Below, piece after piece: positions 8,899 through 17,556 of a DNA stretch of 64,000 nucleotides (its first letter is position 1; each line of letters opens with the position of its first letter). Both the position numbers and the translations under genes were made by a program. The stretch is from assembly GCF_900100965.1 (NCBI RefSeq), contig NZ_FMUJ01000003.1, positions 124,001-188,000 on the forward strand. Direction: 5' to 3'. The notes under the pieces are model-generated. The model did not search any database. It worked only from the letters and a program-made list of their open reading frames with translations, and was not told the origin of the DNA. The DNA comes from Variovorax sp. EL159. GTDB taxonomy: Bacteria; Pseudomonadota; Gammaproteobacteria; Burkholderiales; Burkholderiaceae_C.

Positions 8899-9933
8899 TT
8901 CGGCCAGGCGCTTGGCGCGCACGCCGCCCTGGCGCTCCAGCATCCAGCCCGGGTATTCGGCCGGCAGCGCGCTCACCTTGTCGAGCGTGGCGAGCTCGTC
9001 GGCCGTCAGCTTGATGGTCGTGGCCGCGATGTTGTCGTCGAGTTGCTCGACGCGCTTGGCGCCGATGATCACGCTGGTCACCACCTGCTGGTGCAGCAGC
9101 CATGCCAGCGCGATCTGCGCCACCGACACCTTGCGCGCATCGGCCAGCACGCGCATCGCGTCGATGCAGTCGTAGGCGCGGTCGACGTTCACCGGCGGAA
9201 AATCGAAGGTGGTGCGGCGGCTGCCCTTTTCGGCTTCGGTGTCGCGGCCGTACTTGCCGCTCAGGAGGCCACCCGCCAGCGGGCTCCAGACCATCAGGCC
9301 CACGCTTTCGCTGCGCAGCAGTGGTGCCAGTTCGCGTTCGAGGTCGCGCCCGGCGATGGTGTAGTAGGCCTGCAGCGACTCGAAGCGCGCGAGCCGGTCG
9401 CGCTCGGCGATGCCCAGCGCCTTGGCGATCTGCCAGGCGGCCCAGTTCGACACGCCCACGTAGCGCACATGGCCTTGCTGCACGAGGTTGTCGAGCGCGT
9501 GCACCGTTTCCTCGATGGGTGTGATCGGGTCGAAGCCGTGGATCTGGTAGAGGTCGATGTGATCGAGTTGCAGGCGCTTCAGGCTGGCCTTGACGCCATC
9601 CATGATGTGAAAGCGCGACGCCCCGGCCGAGTTGACGCCCTTGCTGCCGGTTTCGCCGAGCACCTTGGTGGCCAGCACGAAGCTGTCGCGCGGGGCCTTG
9701 AGGTTTTTCAGCGCCTGCCCGGTGATGACTTCGGACTGGCCTTCCGAGTACACGTCCGCGGTGTCGATGAAGTTGATGCCGGCGTCGAACGCGCGGCCGA
9801 GCAGGCCTTCGGCCTCGGACTGCTGCAGGTTGCCGATCTGGCCCCAGATGCCGGAGGAGCCGCCGAAGGTCATGGTGCCCAGGCAGAGTTCGGAAACCAG
9901 GAGGCCGGTGCGGCCGAATTTGCGGTATTGCAT
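8881..9933 (-). CDS. aldo/keto reductase
   Basis: NAD(P)H-dependent oxidoreductase of the AKR superfamily with 350 residues. The start ATG at 9933 (MQYRKFGRTGLLVSEL) is preceded by AAGGA; the upstream in-frame sequence lies in the intergenic region and a neighbour. The AKR tetrad is visible as Asp and Tyr in DTADVYSEG, Lys in VLATKV and His in LYQIHGFD. The C-terminal cofactor region includes SVIIGAKRVEQL. The physiological substrate is unknown. It converges on bioD with an 18-bp overlap. Confidence 0.9.
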   Translation of the reverse strand: MQYRKFGRTGLLVSELCLGTMTFGGSSGIWGQIGNLQQSEAEGLLGRAFDAGINFIDTADVYSEGQSEVITGQALKNLKAPRDSFVLATKVLGETGSKGVNSAGASRFHIMDGVKASLKRLQLDHIDLYQIHGFDPITPIEETVHALDNLVQQGHVRYVGVSNWAAWQIAKALGIAERDRLARFESLQAYYTIAGRDLERELAPLLRSESVGLMVWSPLAGGLLSGKYGRDTEAEKGSRRTTFDFPPVNVDRAYDCIDAMRVLADARKVSVAQIALAWLLHQQVVTSVIIGAKRVEQLDDNIAATTIKLTADELATLDKVSALPAEYPGWMLERQGGVRAKRLAESGQRG

Positions 9934-10183
9934 GGAGAAATCCTTTGCGTTGGAGGCGCCCCCCAAAGAGCTGAAAGGCCGGACGGCCCGGGGGCGACAG
10001 CGAAAAGTATCCGGCTGGCCGCCCCGGCATGGCGAGCGCGTTCCTGCAAAGTCTTTGCCTAATTCTCCAGACCACCCCTGCGGCAGGTGCGAATCCGGGG
10101 GAGGAGCGCTAAGCTCCAAACCGCCCATTCCTCCACGGCCACCTGCTGTGCGCCGTGGCTCCTTCCGTGACAAGGCCCTGAAC

Positions 10184-11176
10184 ATGTCCGACGAAACACC
10201 CGAACTCGCTGCTGCCATTGCCCAGCCGATGCCGCTGGAACCCGAACTCGACGAAGCCAGGAAGGAACTGGTGCAGTTGATCAACCACATCACGCGTGGA
10301 CAGGACGGCACCACCATCACGGCCGTGCCCGGCCTGCAGGTGTATTGCATCAGCAAGCCCGACGGCCCCAAGCACGGCTTTGCAAGCCCGGCGCTGGGCC
10401 TGATCGCGCAAGGCTCCAAGCGCATCATCGTGGGCGACGACATCTACGTGTACGACCCGATGCACTACCTGGTGACCTCGGTCGACTTGCCGGTGTGCGG
10501 CCACGTGCGGCTGACCAGCGACAACAAGCCGTACCTCGGCGTGCGGCTGGAACTGGCCGTCGACGAGATCGGCGAGCTGATCGGCGACGAGAAGCTGCCC
10601 GCCAAGGCCAATGCACCGGCCTCGCGCGGCATGTACGTCAACCGCATCGCCATGCCGGTGCTGGAGCCCGTGCTGCGCCTGCTGCGGCTGCTCGACACGC
10701 CGGAAGACGTGCCGATCATGGCGCCGCTCATCAAGCGCGAGATCATGTACCGCCTGCTGGTCAACGGCGAGGGCGCGCGGCTGCGGCAGATCGCGCTGCA
10801 GGACAGCCACACGCAGCGCATCACCAAGGCCATCAGCGCGCTGCGCATCAACTACGCGCAGTCGCTGCGGGTGGAAGACATGGCGCGCGCGGTGCACATG
10901 AGCGTGTCGTCGTTCCATCACCACTTCAAGGCGGTGACCGCGATGAGCCCGCTGCAGTACCAGAAGCAGCTGCGCCTGCAGGAAGCGCGCCGCCAGATGC
11001 TGCTGACCGGCGCCGACGTGGCCTCGGCCGCGCACAGCGTGGGCTACGAAAGCCCGTCGCAGTTCGCGCGCGAATACGGCCGCATGTTCGGTGCGCCGCC
11101 GCTGCGCGACAAGCGCCGCTGGCTCGGCGAGGCGGGCAACGACGCGCTGGGTGCGGAGTCGATGGAAGCGGCCTGA
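10184..11176 (+). CDS. AraC-family transcriptional regulator with AraC_N-type sensor domain
   Basis: A 330-residue regulator started at ATG 10184 (MSDETPELAA); the upstream frame runs through the divergent promoter region. Residues about 40-200 form the cupin-like N-terminal domain seen in this subgroup (GLIAQGSKRIIVG, YLVTSVDLPV). The C-terminal AraC domain carries two helix-turn-helices (LRVEDMARAVHMSVSSFHHH and ASAAHSVGYESPSQFAREYG). It is divergent from the aldo/keto reductase, which members of this subgroup often control; that link is inferred. Confidence 0.93.
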   Translation: MSDETPELAAAIAQPMPLEPELDEARKELVQLINHITRGQDGTTITAVPGLQVYCISKPDGPKHGFASPALGLIAQGSKRIIVGDDIYVYDPMHYLVTSVDLPVCGHVRLTSDNKPYLGVRLELAVDEIGELIGDEKLPAKANAPASRGMYVNRIAMPVLEPVLRLLRLLDTPEDVPIMAPLIKREIMYRLLVNGEGARLRQIALQDSHTQRITKAISALRINYAQSLRVEDMARAVHMSVSSFHHHFKAVTAMSPLQYQKQLRLQEARRQMLLTGADVASAAHSVGYESPSQFAREYGRMFGAPPLRDKRRWLGEAGNDALGAESMEAA

Positions 11177-11190
11177 CGCGATCGACCGGA

Positions 11191-11217
11191 AGCGACCCGA
11201 AGCAGCCTCGGGTCGCT
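11191..11217 (+). terminator. hairpin downstream of the AraC gene
   Basis: AGCGACCCGA (11191-11200) and TCGGGTCGCT (11208-11217) form a perfect 10-bp stem with a 7-base loop, 14 bp after the stop codon. The T-tract after it is poor, so termination may be weak or factor-assisted. Confidence 0.55.
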
Positions 11218-11400
11218 GTTGCACGGCACGTCGCCGGGCAGGCATGGTGGACGCAACGCACGCGGGTTGCCTTCTAGCACTTACTGCGATTTCTTGCGTT
11301 GTCCACACCATGCAGGCTTCACAAAATTTCGCTATCGTTTTGTTCGCTGCAGCAACCCGGCCCATTCGACCGGGAGAACCTAACAACATGGAGAAATTGC

Positions 11401-12633
11401 ATGCTTTGGGAAAAGAAGCTGGCGCAGTGGAGCGCCGCCGTCCGCGCACGTGCCAACCTGCCTGCGCGCCTGACCTTGTGGGACGGCCAGTCGTATGACT
11501 TCGGCACCTTCAGCGGGCCCGCGGTCACCTTGCACGTCAAGTCCCCGGCCGCGCTGTCGCTGATGCTGCAGCCCACGCTCGACAACCTGGGCGAGGCCTA
11601 CGTCAAGAGCAAGATCGACATCGAGGGCAAGCTCAGCGACGTCATCGACATTGCCTACGGGCTGGCCAAGACCTCGATCGACAAGCCGAGCGGTGCGCTG
11701 CAGAACATGGCGCGCTACTTCACGCACACCAAGTCGTCGGACAAGAAATCCATCGAGTACCACTACGACGTGTCGAACGCGTTCTACCAGCTGTGGCTCG
11801 ATCCGAACATGGTCTATTCGTGCGCCTACTTCGAGAACGGCGACGAAGACCTTGCCACCGCGCAACTGAAGAAAATAGACCACATCCTCACCAAGATCGA
11901 ACTCAAGCCGGGGCAGACCCTGCTCGACATCGGCTGCGGCTGGGGCGCGTTGGTGATTCGCGCGGCGCAGAAGTTCGGCGCGCGCTGCGTGGGCGTCACG
12001 CTGTCGCAGAACCAGTTCGAGTTGGCCACCGAGCGCGTGCGCGCGGCCGGCCTGCAAGACCGCATCGAGATCCGCCTGCAGGACTACCGCGACGTGACCG
12101 GCCAGTTCGACCGCATCACCAGCGTCGGCATGTTCGAGCACGTGGGCCGCAAGAACCTGCCGGCGTACTTCAAGCGCGTGCAGGAACTGCTGGCCGACGA
12201 CGGCGTGGTGATGAACCACGGCATCACCTCGTCCGACCCCGAAGGCGGCGGCGTGTCGTATGGCGGCGGCGACTTCATCGACCGCTATGTGTTCCCCAAC
12301 GGCGAGCTGCCGCACATCAGCCTGGCGCTGCAGGCGATGCAGCAGGGCGGCCTCGAAGCCTTCGACGTGGAGAACCTGCGCCGCCACTACGCGCAGACCC
12401 TGCGCCACTGGAGCGACAGCTACGAAGCCAACAGCGAGAAGGCCCGCGCGCTGGTCGACGAAGAAAAATTCCGCATCTGGCGCATCTACCTCGCGGGCTG
12501 CGCCTATGCCTTCGAGAACGACGACGTGGCGATCTACCAGATCGTCGGCCGCAAGGCGGGCAGGGCGGCGAAGACGCTGCCGTGGTCGCGCCGCTACATC
12601 TACGACGGCACCTCCGCACTGAACGCGGGCTGA
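11401..12633 (+). CDS. cfa: cyclopropane-fatty-acyl-phospholipid synthase
   Basis: SAM-dependent enzyme that adds a methylene bridge across cis double bonds of membrane phospholipid acyl chains. It has 410 residues with ATG at 11401 behind GGAGA; an in-frame upstream GTG is less likely. Landmarks are EYHYDVSN (119-126), FYQLWLD, YSCAYFE, the SAM-binding LDIGCGWGAL (175-184) and FEHVG followed by the C-terminal block with IYLAGCAYAF. The length and N-terminal lipid-binding part match complete Cfa proteins. It stands as a single gene between two hairpins. Confidence 0.95.
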   Translation: MLWEKKLAQWSAAVRARANLPARLTLWDGQSYDFGTFSGPAVTLHVKSPAALSLMLQPTLDNLGEAYVKSKIDIEGKLSDVIDIAYGLAKTSIDKPSGALQNMARYFTHTKSSDKKSIEYHYDVSNAFYQLWLDPNMVYSCAYFENGDEDLATAQLKKIDHILTKIELKPGQTLLDIGCGWGALVIRAAQKFGARCVGVTLSQNQFELATERVRAAGLQDRIEIRLQDYRDVTGQFDRITSVGMFEHVGRKNLPAYFKRVQELLADDGVVMNHGITSSDPEGGGVSYGGGDFIDRYVFPNGELPHISLALQAMQQGGLEAFDVENLRRHYAQTLRHWSDSYEANSEKARALVDEEKFRIWRIYLAGCAYAFENDDVAIYQIVGRKAGRAAKTLPWSRRYIYDGTSALNAG

Positions 12634-12656
12634 ACGCGGGATGAGCTGCAGCAGGC

Positions 12657-12680
12657 GCACCCGGGCGAGAACCCGGGTGC
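12657..12680 (+). terminator. hairpin after cfa
   Basis: GCACCCGGG (12657-12665) pairs perfectly with CCCGGGTGC (12672-12680) over a 6-base loop, 24 bp after the cfa stop. There is no T-tract, so it is a candidate only. Confidence 0.5.
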
Positions 12681-12790
12681 AAGCGCGGAACCGCGTGGCC
12701 CGATAGCATCGAGGGCTTCGCGGCCAATACCACCTCGGCGCCCACCAGACACCTTCGTCCGGGGGCCGCTTCCCGGCCCGAAGAAGCCCC

Positions 12791-14290
12791 ATGAGCGCCA
12801 ATCAACACACAACAAATCGCCCCCTGGTCATCGCTTCGATCATGGCCTCCATGGCCATGGTTGCCATCGAGGCCACCATCGTCTCGACCGTCATGCCGCA
12901 GATCGCCTCCGAACTCGGCGGCCTGCATCTGTACAGCTGGGTGTTCGCATCCTTCCTGCTCGCGCAGACCGCGATGACGGTGGTGTTCGGCAAGCTCTCC
13001 GACCTGTACGGGCGCAAGCCCATCATGTTCGTGGGCATCGCCGTCTTCGTCATCGGCTCAGTGCTTGCCGGCTTCTCGTGGTCGATGCCGGCCATGATCT
13101 GCTTTCGCCTGATCCAGGGCATCGGCGCGGGCGCCATCCAGCCGGTGTCGCTCACCATCGTGGGCGACCTGTATCCGGCGCGCGAGCGTGGCAAGGTGCA
13201 GGGCTACCTGGCCAGCGTCTGGGCGGTGTCGGCCGTGGTCGGCCCGATGATCGGCGCGCTGATCGTGCAGAAGCTGTCGTGGGCCTGGATCTTCTGGGTC
13301 AACGTGCCCATCGGCCTTGCGGCGGCGGCGGGCTTCTGGTTCTTTCTGCACGAGGCGCCGACCGTGCGCCGCTCGTCCATCGACGTGGTGGGCGCGGTGC
13401 TGTTCACCGTCGGCATTGCCGCGCTGATGATCGCGCTGACCGAGTTCGGCGTCGGCAATTCAGGCGTCGCGCTGGCGTGGGGCCTGCTGTTCGTCGTCAC
13501 GCTGGTGCTGTTCATCGCGCAGGAGCGTCGCGCCGCCGACCCGATGGTGTCGCTCAAGCTCTGGGGCGCGCGGATGATCGCGACCGTCAACGGCGCCGCA
13601 ATGCTCGCGGGCATGGTGCTGATCGGCATCACGACCTTTCTGCCGATGTACGTGCAGGTGGTGCTGGAGCGCTCGTCGGTCACGGCCGGCCTCACGCTCA
13701 CGATGGTCATGCTCGGATGGCCCATCGGCGCGACGCTGACCTCGCGCACCTTTCATCGCATCGGGCTGTGGCGCATGGTGGTGGTCGGTGCGGCGCTGAT
13801 CCCGGTGGGCACATCGACCTTCGCCTTGCTCGGCGCCGGCAGCTCGCCGGTGCTGCCCGCCATCGGCTCTTTCATCATCGGCCTTGGCATGGGCGTGATG
13901 AGCCTTTCTTCATTGATCCTGATCCAGGAAGGCGTGGAGTTGTCGCAGCGAGGCATCGCCACCGCTTCGAACGTGTTCTCGCGCAACCTGGGCAGCGCGT
14001 TGGGTGCGGCCTTCTTCGGCGCCGTCTTCAACTTCGGGTTGACGCGTGGGGACGGCACCATGATGTTCAGCGACGACCAACTGCGCATGCTGCTGCAGGG
14101 CGTGCACGGTTCCGTCGCCGGAGACGCGGGCATCCGCCTGGCGCTGGGCGGATCGCTGCATCTCACGTTCCTGATGATGCTGGTCGTGAGCCTGGGTGTG
14201 GTGGCGCTGGCGTTGCTGCTGCCGAAGGAAGGGCTCGAAAGCCACGGGGCCAAGGTCGGCGACGGCGAGGCTGCGCGGAGTACGGAGTAG
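12791..14290 (+). CDS. MFS drug:H+ antiporter family transporter (DHA2-like)
   Basis: A 499-residue inner-membrane transporter with about 14 hydrophobic segments, the topology of the DHA2 group of proton-driven multidrug exporters. Early motifs are VAIEATIVSTVMPQIASELG (helix 1) and FGKLSDLYGRKPIM, the MFS loop 2-3 motif A. A second motif follows in ARERGKVQGYLASVWAVS. The substrate is unknown. It lies 1.5 kb upstream of the TOMM cluster on the same strand, but an aldo/keto reductase gene separates them, so a role in peptide export is speculative. Confidence 0.92.
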   Translation: MSANQHTTNRPLVIASIMASMAMVAIEATIVSTVMPQIASELGGLHLYSWVFASFLLAQTAMTVVFGKLSDLYGRKPIMFVGIAVFVIGSVLAGFSWSMPAMICFRLIQGIGAGAIQPVSLTIVGDLYPARERGKVQGYLASVWAVSAVVGPMIGALIVQKLSWAWIFWVNVPIGLAAAAGFWFFLHEAPTVRRSSIDVVGAVLFTVGIAALMIALTEFGVGNSGVALAWGLLFVVTLVLFIAQERRAADPMVSLKLWGARMIATVNGAAMLAGMVLIGITTFLPMYVQVVLERSSVTAGLTLTMVMLGWPIGATLTSRTFHRIGLWRMVVVGAALIPVGTSTFALLGAGSSPVLPAIGSFIIGLGMGVMSLSSLILIQEGVELSQRGIATASNVFSRNLGSALGAAFFGAVFNFGLTRGDGTMMFSDDQLRMLLQGVHGSVAGDAGIRLALGGSLHLTFLMMLVVSLGVVALALLLPKEGLESHGAKVGDGEAARSTE

Positions 14291-14486
14291 ATGGGAGGGG
14301 CTTCGGCCCGCTGCATATCGTTTCGCGCTTTTCTTCTTTGTGCGTGCGCGTGTCCGTTGATACGTTCGCACCCGTCGCTTTCAATGAGCGGCTTCGGCGC
14401 TTGCGGCGACATCCGCCCGCAGGCATGCTGCTCGGGCACGCCACGCGTGCCTTCCTTCTTCACATCTTTCTGCCTAGAAACACCTC

Positions 14487-15527
14487 ATGACTTATCTCGC
14501 CGCCCCCATGCGCTACGACGCCATGCCCTACCGCCGCGTCGGCCGCAGCGGGCTCGTCTTGCCCGCCATCTCGCTCGGCCTGTGGCACAACTTCGGCGAC
14601 AGCACGCCCATCGACGTGCAGCGCAAGCTGCTGCGCACGGCCTTCGACCTGGGCATCAACCACTTCGACCTGGCCAACAACTACGGCCCGCCGTACGGCA
14701 GTGCCGAGACCAACTTCGGCCGCCTGCTGCGCGAAGACTTCAAGGCCTATCGCGACGAGCTCATCATCTCCAGCAAGGCCGGCTGGGACATGTGGCCCGG
14801 CCCGTACGGGCAGGGCGGCGGCTCGCGCAAATACGTGCTCGCCAGCCTCGACCAGAGCCTGCAGCGCCTGGGCGTGGACTACGTCGACATCTTCTATTCG
14901 CACCGCTTCGATCCGCACACGCCGCTCGAAGAAACCGCCTCGGCACTGGCCCAGGCCGTGCAGCAGGGCAAGGCGCTCTACATCGGCATTTCTTCCTACT
15001 CGGCCGGCAAGACGCGCGAGATCGCCGCGTTGCTGCGCGAGTGGAAGGTGCCGTTGCTGATCCATCAGCCGGCCTACAACCTGTTCAACCGCTGGATCGA
15101 GAAAGACCTGCTCGCGGCCACCGACGACCTGGGTGCCGGCGTGATTGCCTTCACGCCGCTCGCGCAAGGGCTGCTGACCGACAAGTACCTGCACGGCATT
15201 CCGCCCGATGCGCGCATCAACCGGCCCGGCGGCGGTTCGCTGAAGCAGGAGCATTTGTCCGATGCGAACGTGGAGCGCGCTCGCGCGCTGAACAAGATCG
15301 CGCAGCGCCGGGGCCAGAGCCTTGCGCAGCTCGCGTTGACCTGGACCCTGCGCGATCCGCGTGTCAGCTCCGCGCTGATCGGTGCCAGCCGGCCCGAGCA
15401 GATCGTCGACAACGTGGCCGCGCTCGCGCATGCGCCGTTGAGTGCCGACGAGTTGGCCGAGATCGACAAGTACGCGGTGGAGGGCGGCGTGAACCTCTGG
15501 GAAAAGCCGTCGACCGACTTCGCTTGA
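14487..15527 (+). CDS. aldo/keto reductase, YghZ (L-glyceraldehyde 3-phosphate reductase) type
   Basis: A 346-residue AKR14-type reductase. E. coli YghZ reduces L-glyceraldehyde 3-phosphate and methylglyoxal. Sequence signs are MRYDAMPYRRVGRSG, HFDLANNYGPPYGSAE (catalytic Asp and Tyr), SSKAGWDMWPGPYG (Lys), FYSHRFDP (His) and RPEQIVDNVAAL near the cofactor site. The start is the first ATG of the frame (MTYLAAPMRYD); the second Met at residue 8 is also possible. A role in aldehyde detoxification is the default expectation. Confidence 0.92.
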   Translation: MTYLAAPMRYDAMPYRRVGRSGLVLPAISLGLWHNFGDSTPIDVQRKLLRTAFDLGINHFDLANNYGPPYGSAETNFGRLLREDFKAYRDELIISSKAGWDMWPGPYGQGGGSRKYVLASLDQSLQRLGVDYVDIFYSHRFDPHTPLEETASALAQAVQQGKALYIGISSYSAGKTREIAALLREWKVPLLIHQPAYNLFNRWIEKDLLAATDDLGAGVIAFTPLAQGLLTDKYLHGIPPDARINRPGGGSLKQEHLSDANVERARALNKIAQRRGQSLAQLALTWTLRDPRVSSALIGASRPEQIVDNVAALAHAPLSADELAEIDKYAVEGGVNLWEKPSTDFA

Positions 15528-15851
15528 GCCCACGTGTCGAAGGGGTAATGAGCCCTTTCGATTTATACGCAAAGGTCCGCACACTCGAGGAGACAGCCGA
15601 GATCCGGATGCCATGGCGTCGTCTGAAAATTTCCTGACGGAAATCACAAACTGTCAGCTAAAGTAAAAAAGTGTCTCCCGAATTCGGCCTCGCGCCGGAT
15701 CGTTGCCGCGACCCGAACCGGGGCCGCGCCGCCTTGCCGATTCCCGCATTGCAACCACGTGCCCGTGTGTTGCGGCGCCTGACGCGGAGGGCGGCGTGCC
15801 GTGGCCACGGTTGCGTTTTAGTTGATCGTGCATTTCCTGAAAGGAAGCCTC
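15528..15851. promoter_or_regulatory. 324-bp leader/promoter region of the TOMM cluster
   Basis: No gene supported. Positions 15627-15672 are clearly A+T-richer than the flanks and contain an imperfect inverted repeat (CTGAC 15634-15638, GTCAG 15653-15657), a likely promoter zone. A perfect 12-bp palindrome CCGTGGCCACGG lies at 15799-15810, about 40 bp before the precursor start, where an operator would sit. The precursor has a good AAGGAAG ribosome binding site just before ATG 15852. Confidence 0.5.
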
Positions 15852-16658
15852 ATGAGGGATTACCGGATCGAGAACAACGGCCCGCTGCTGGACTTTCGTC
15901 TGGCCTACCTGCGCGCCATCGCCCGCTCGTGGCATGACACCGCCTACCGCGAAGAACTGTTGGCGCAGAAGGACATCCAGCCGATGCTCAACCGCGACTT
16001 CGGACTGAAGTCGGTGTGGCCGCTGCTGGACATTGCGATTCATCGCATCGACGACCCGACGCGCCGAACCGTGTGGAAGTCGCAGCTGACCGGCGGATGG
16101 ACAGGCCTCAACGATGCCTTCGACATCGTGATCCCCGAGCGGCCGACCGCCAATGCGTCGGAAGCGCTCGCTGCCTACTACCAGTTCTTCCCCGACTTCA
16201 TGGGGCCCGTCGGCGTGTTCGCGGACCAGCCGGGCGCCGCTTCGGCACCCGCGTCGACTGTCGGTCTTTCCGCGCTCGACGAAGTGGGCAGCTTGGGCGG
16301 CGGCCCGGAATCGATGCTGGCGTTCGGCGGCGTCGTGCTGCGGGCGATCGCGATGGCATGGGAGTCGGAAGAGTTCCTGCGCGAACTCACGCGCGCCGAT
16401 CACAGCGACGCCACGCCGGTGCTGAGCCAATGGCTGGGGTACAACAACCCCTACAACTTCTTCGTTCGCTTCACCGTCAATCCGTCCTTCTCGTGGGACG
16501 CCGAGCGCGGCGCGTGGAACCTGAAGAACGCCGATGGCAGCACGATCAAGAACACCGTGGTGCTCAACTACCCGGTTGCGCCTGCTGCCGAGGCCTCGTG
16601 GCCCATCGCGCTGACTTCGTACAACCACACGGGCAGCGCATACCCGTTCACCTGCTGA
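15852..16658 (+). CDS. TOMM precursor protein, BMA_0021/BMA_0022-like (nitrile-hydratase-leader type)
   Basis: A 268-residue precursor-like protein of the type called BMA_0021/BMA_0022 family TOMM bacteriocin in Burkholderia. Two segments look like nitrile hydratase-related leader modules: LRAIARSWHDTAYREELLA (20-38) and LRAIAMAWESEEFLRELTR (163-181). Each is followed by a beta-rich stretch, so the protein is an internal duplication. The only Cys in the whole protein is the last residue, Cys268, in HTGSAYPFTC. This makes Thr267-Cys268 the obvious cyclisation site for the YcaO enzyme two genes downstream. No Sec signal is present. The methyltransferase gene follows after 30 bp. The family assignment is from memory of the motif pattern; the modification site is inference. 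Confidence 0.82.
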   Translation: MRDYRIENNGPLLDFRLAYLRAIARSWHDTAYREELLAQKDIQPMLNRDFGLKSVWPLLDIAIHRIDDPTRRTVWKSQLTGGWTGLNDAFDIVIPERPTANASEALAAYYQFFPDFMGPVGVFADQPGAASAPASTVGLSALDEVGSLGGGPESMLAFGGVVLRAIAMAWESEEFLRELTRADHSDATPVLSQWLGYNNPYNFFVRFTVNPSFSWDAERGAWNLKNADGSTIKNTVVLNYPVAPAAEASWPIALTSYNHTGSAYPFTC

Positions 16659-16688
16659 ACCTGCAGGACTTGTTGCAGGGACGCCGGA

Positions 16689-17546
16689 TTGCCCACGGAA
16701 AACGTTGACGACAAGGCGGGGCACGCGCTGCAAGGTGCCTCTGCCACGCTGCTGTTGACGTTGGCCGCCCGGGCCCGGTCTGACAGCGTCGTTCCGGCGT
16801 CGGAGTTCTTCGATGCCGAGGCGCGCCGCATTGCCGCGGCGCTGCCGTTTGACCTCTCGGCCTACGCGAAGGACCCGGCCTTCGTCCGGGGCGTGGTCCT
16901 GCGGGCCGCGCTCATCGACCGTTTCGCGGCCGAGTTCTTCGCGGCCCATCCGCTCGGCATGGGCATCACGCTGGGCGCCGGGCTGTGCACGCGCCGCAGC
17001 CGGCTGGGTCTGCAAGCGATACAAAGCGGTGGCGTCAACTGGCTCAACATCGATCTGCCGGAAGCCATCCGCCTGCGCGAACAGCACATGCCACCCGACA
17101 CAGGCGAGCGCAACCTGGCCTGCTCGATCCTTTCGCCTGAATGGCTGGACGCCGCCGATCTGCCAGGCAACCGCCCCGTGCTCGTCATGCTGGAAGGCGT
17201 GTGTCCTTATCTTCCGCAAGCGCCCCTCGAAGCCATCCTGCATGCGCTGGCCACGCGGTTCGCCGGGTGCAAGCCCGCAAGCGTCGTCGTGCTGGACTAC
17301 GTGCATCCGATCCTCGCGAGGATGCCGGTGCAGGTGGGCGGCATGCATCTGCCGGTGGTGTCGGGCTTCGAAGATTCGGCCCGCATCGCCGCGATCCATC
17401 CGGCGATGCGCGTGCGCTCCGAAGACCATCTCTATTCGCAGTTCTCCGAACAGCACCGGCTCTTCGAGACCGCATTCCGGGCAACGTCCGGCAGTTCGCC
17501 CTATACCGTTGCGCGCTTCGCTCTCGGATCGCCGCACGAGGCCTGA
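16689..17546 (+). CDS. class I SAM-dependent methyltransferase, PPM/LCMT type, in the TOMM cluster
   Basis: A 285-residue O-methyltransferase of the leucine carboxyl methyltransferase-like group. The start is taken as TTG 16689, 8 bp after a GCAGGG site. This choice gives the normal family N-terminus GHALQGASATLLLTLAARAR; no in-frame ATG exists nearby. The SAM site reads TLGAGLCTRRSRL (about 96-108), then WLNIDLPEAIRLR and the motif LVMLEGVCPYLP. LCMT enzymes methylate a C-terminal carboxylate. The position between precursor and cyclodehydratase suggests that it esterifies the precursor C-terminus. That target is inferred. Confidence 0.88.
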   Translation: MPTENVDDKAGHALQGASATLLLTLAARARSDSVVPASEFFDAEARRIAAALPFDLSAYAKDPAFVRGVVLRAALIDRFAAEFFAAHPLGMGITLGAGLCTRRSRLGLQAIQSGGVNWLNIDLPEAIRLREQHMPPDTGERNLACSILSPEWLDAADLPGNRPVLVMLEGVCPYLPQAPLEAILHALATRFAGCKPASVVVLDYVHPILARMPVQVGGMHLPVVSGFEDSARIAAIHPAMRVRSEDHLYSQFSEQHRLFETAFRATSGSSPYTVARFALGSPHEA

Positions 17547-17556
17547 CCCGGCACCG

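Noticed and set aside
9957..9996. CGCCCCC...GGGGGCG pairing upstream of the aldo/keto reductase considered as a riboswitch
   Set aside because: Only a 7-bp G/C stem with a long loop; no conserved riboswitch core seen.
9632..10183. N-terminal extension of the AraC-type regulator
   Set aside because: It runs antisense through the aldo/keto reductase and the divergent promoter; the family N-terminus fits ATG 10184.
12791..15527. MFS exporter and aldo/keto reductase considered as part of the TOMM cluster
   Set aside because: A 324-bp promoter-like gap separates them from the precursor, and both are common house-keeping types; linkage not supported.
16813..17556. In-frame upstream extension of the YcaO protein
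   Set aside because: It lies inside the methyltransferase gene in another frame, has Arg/Ser-rich shadow composition, and the domain begins cleanly at ATG 17557.
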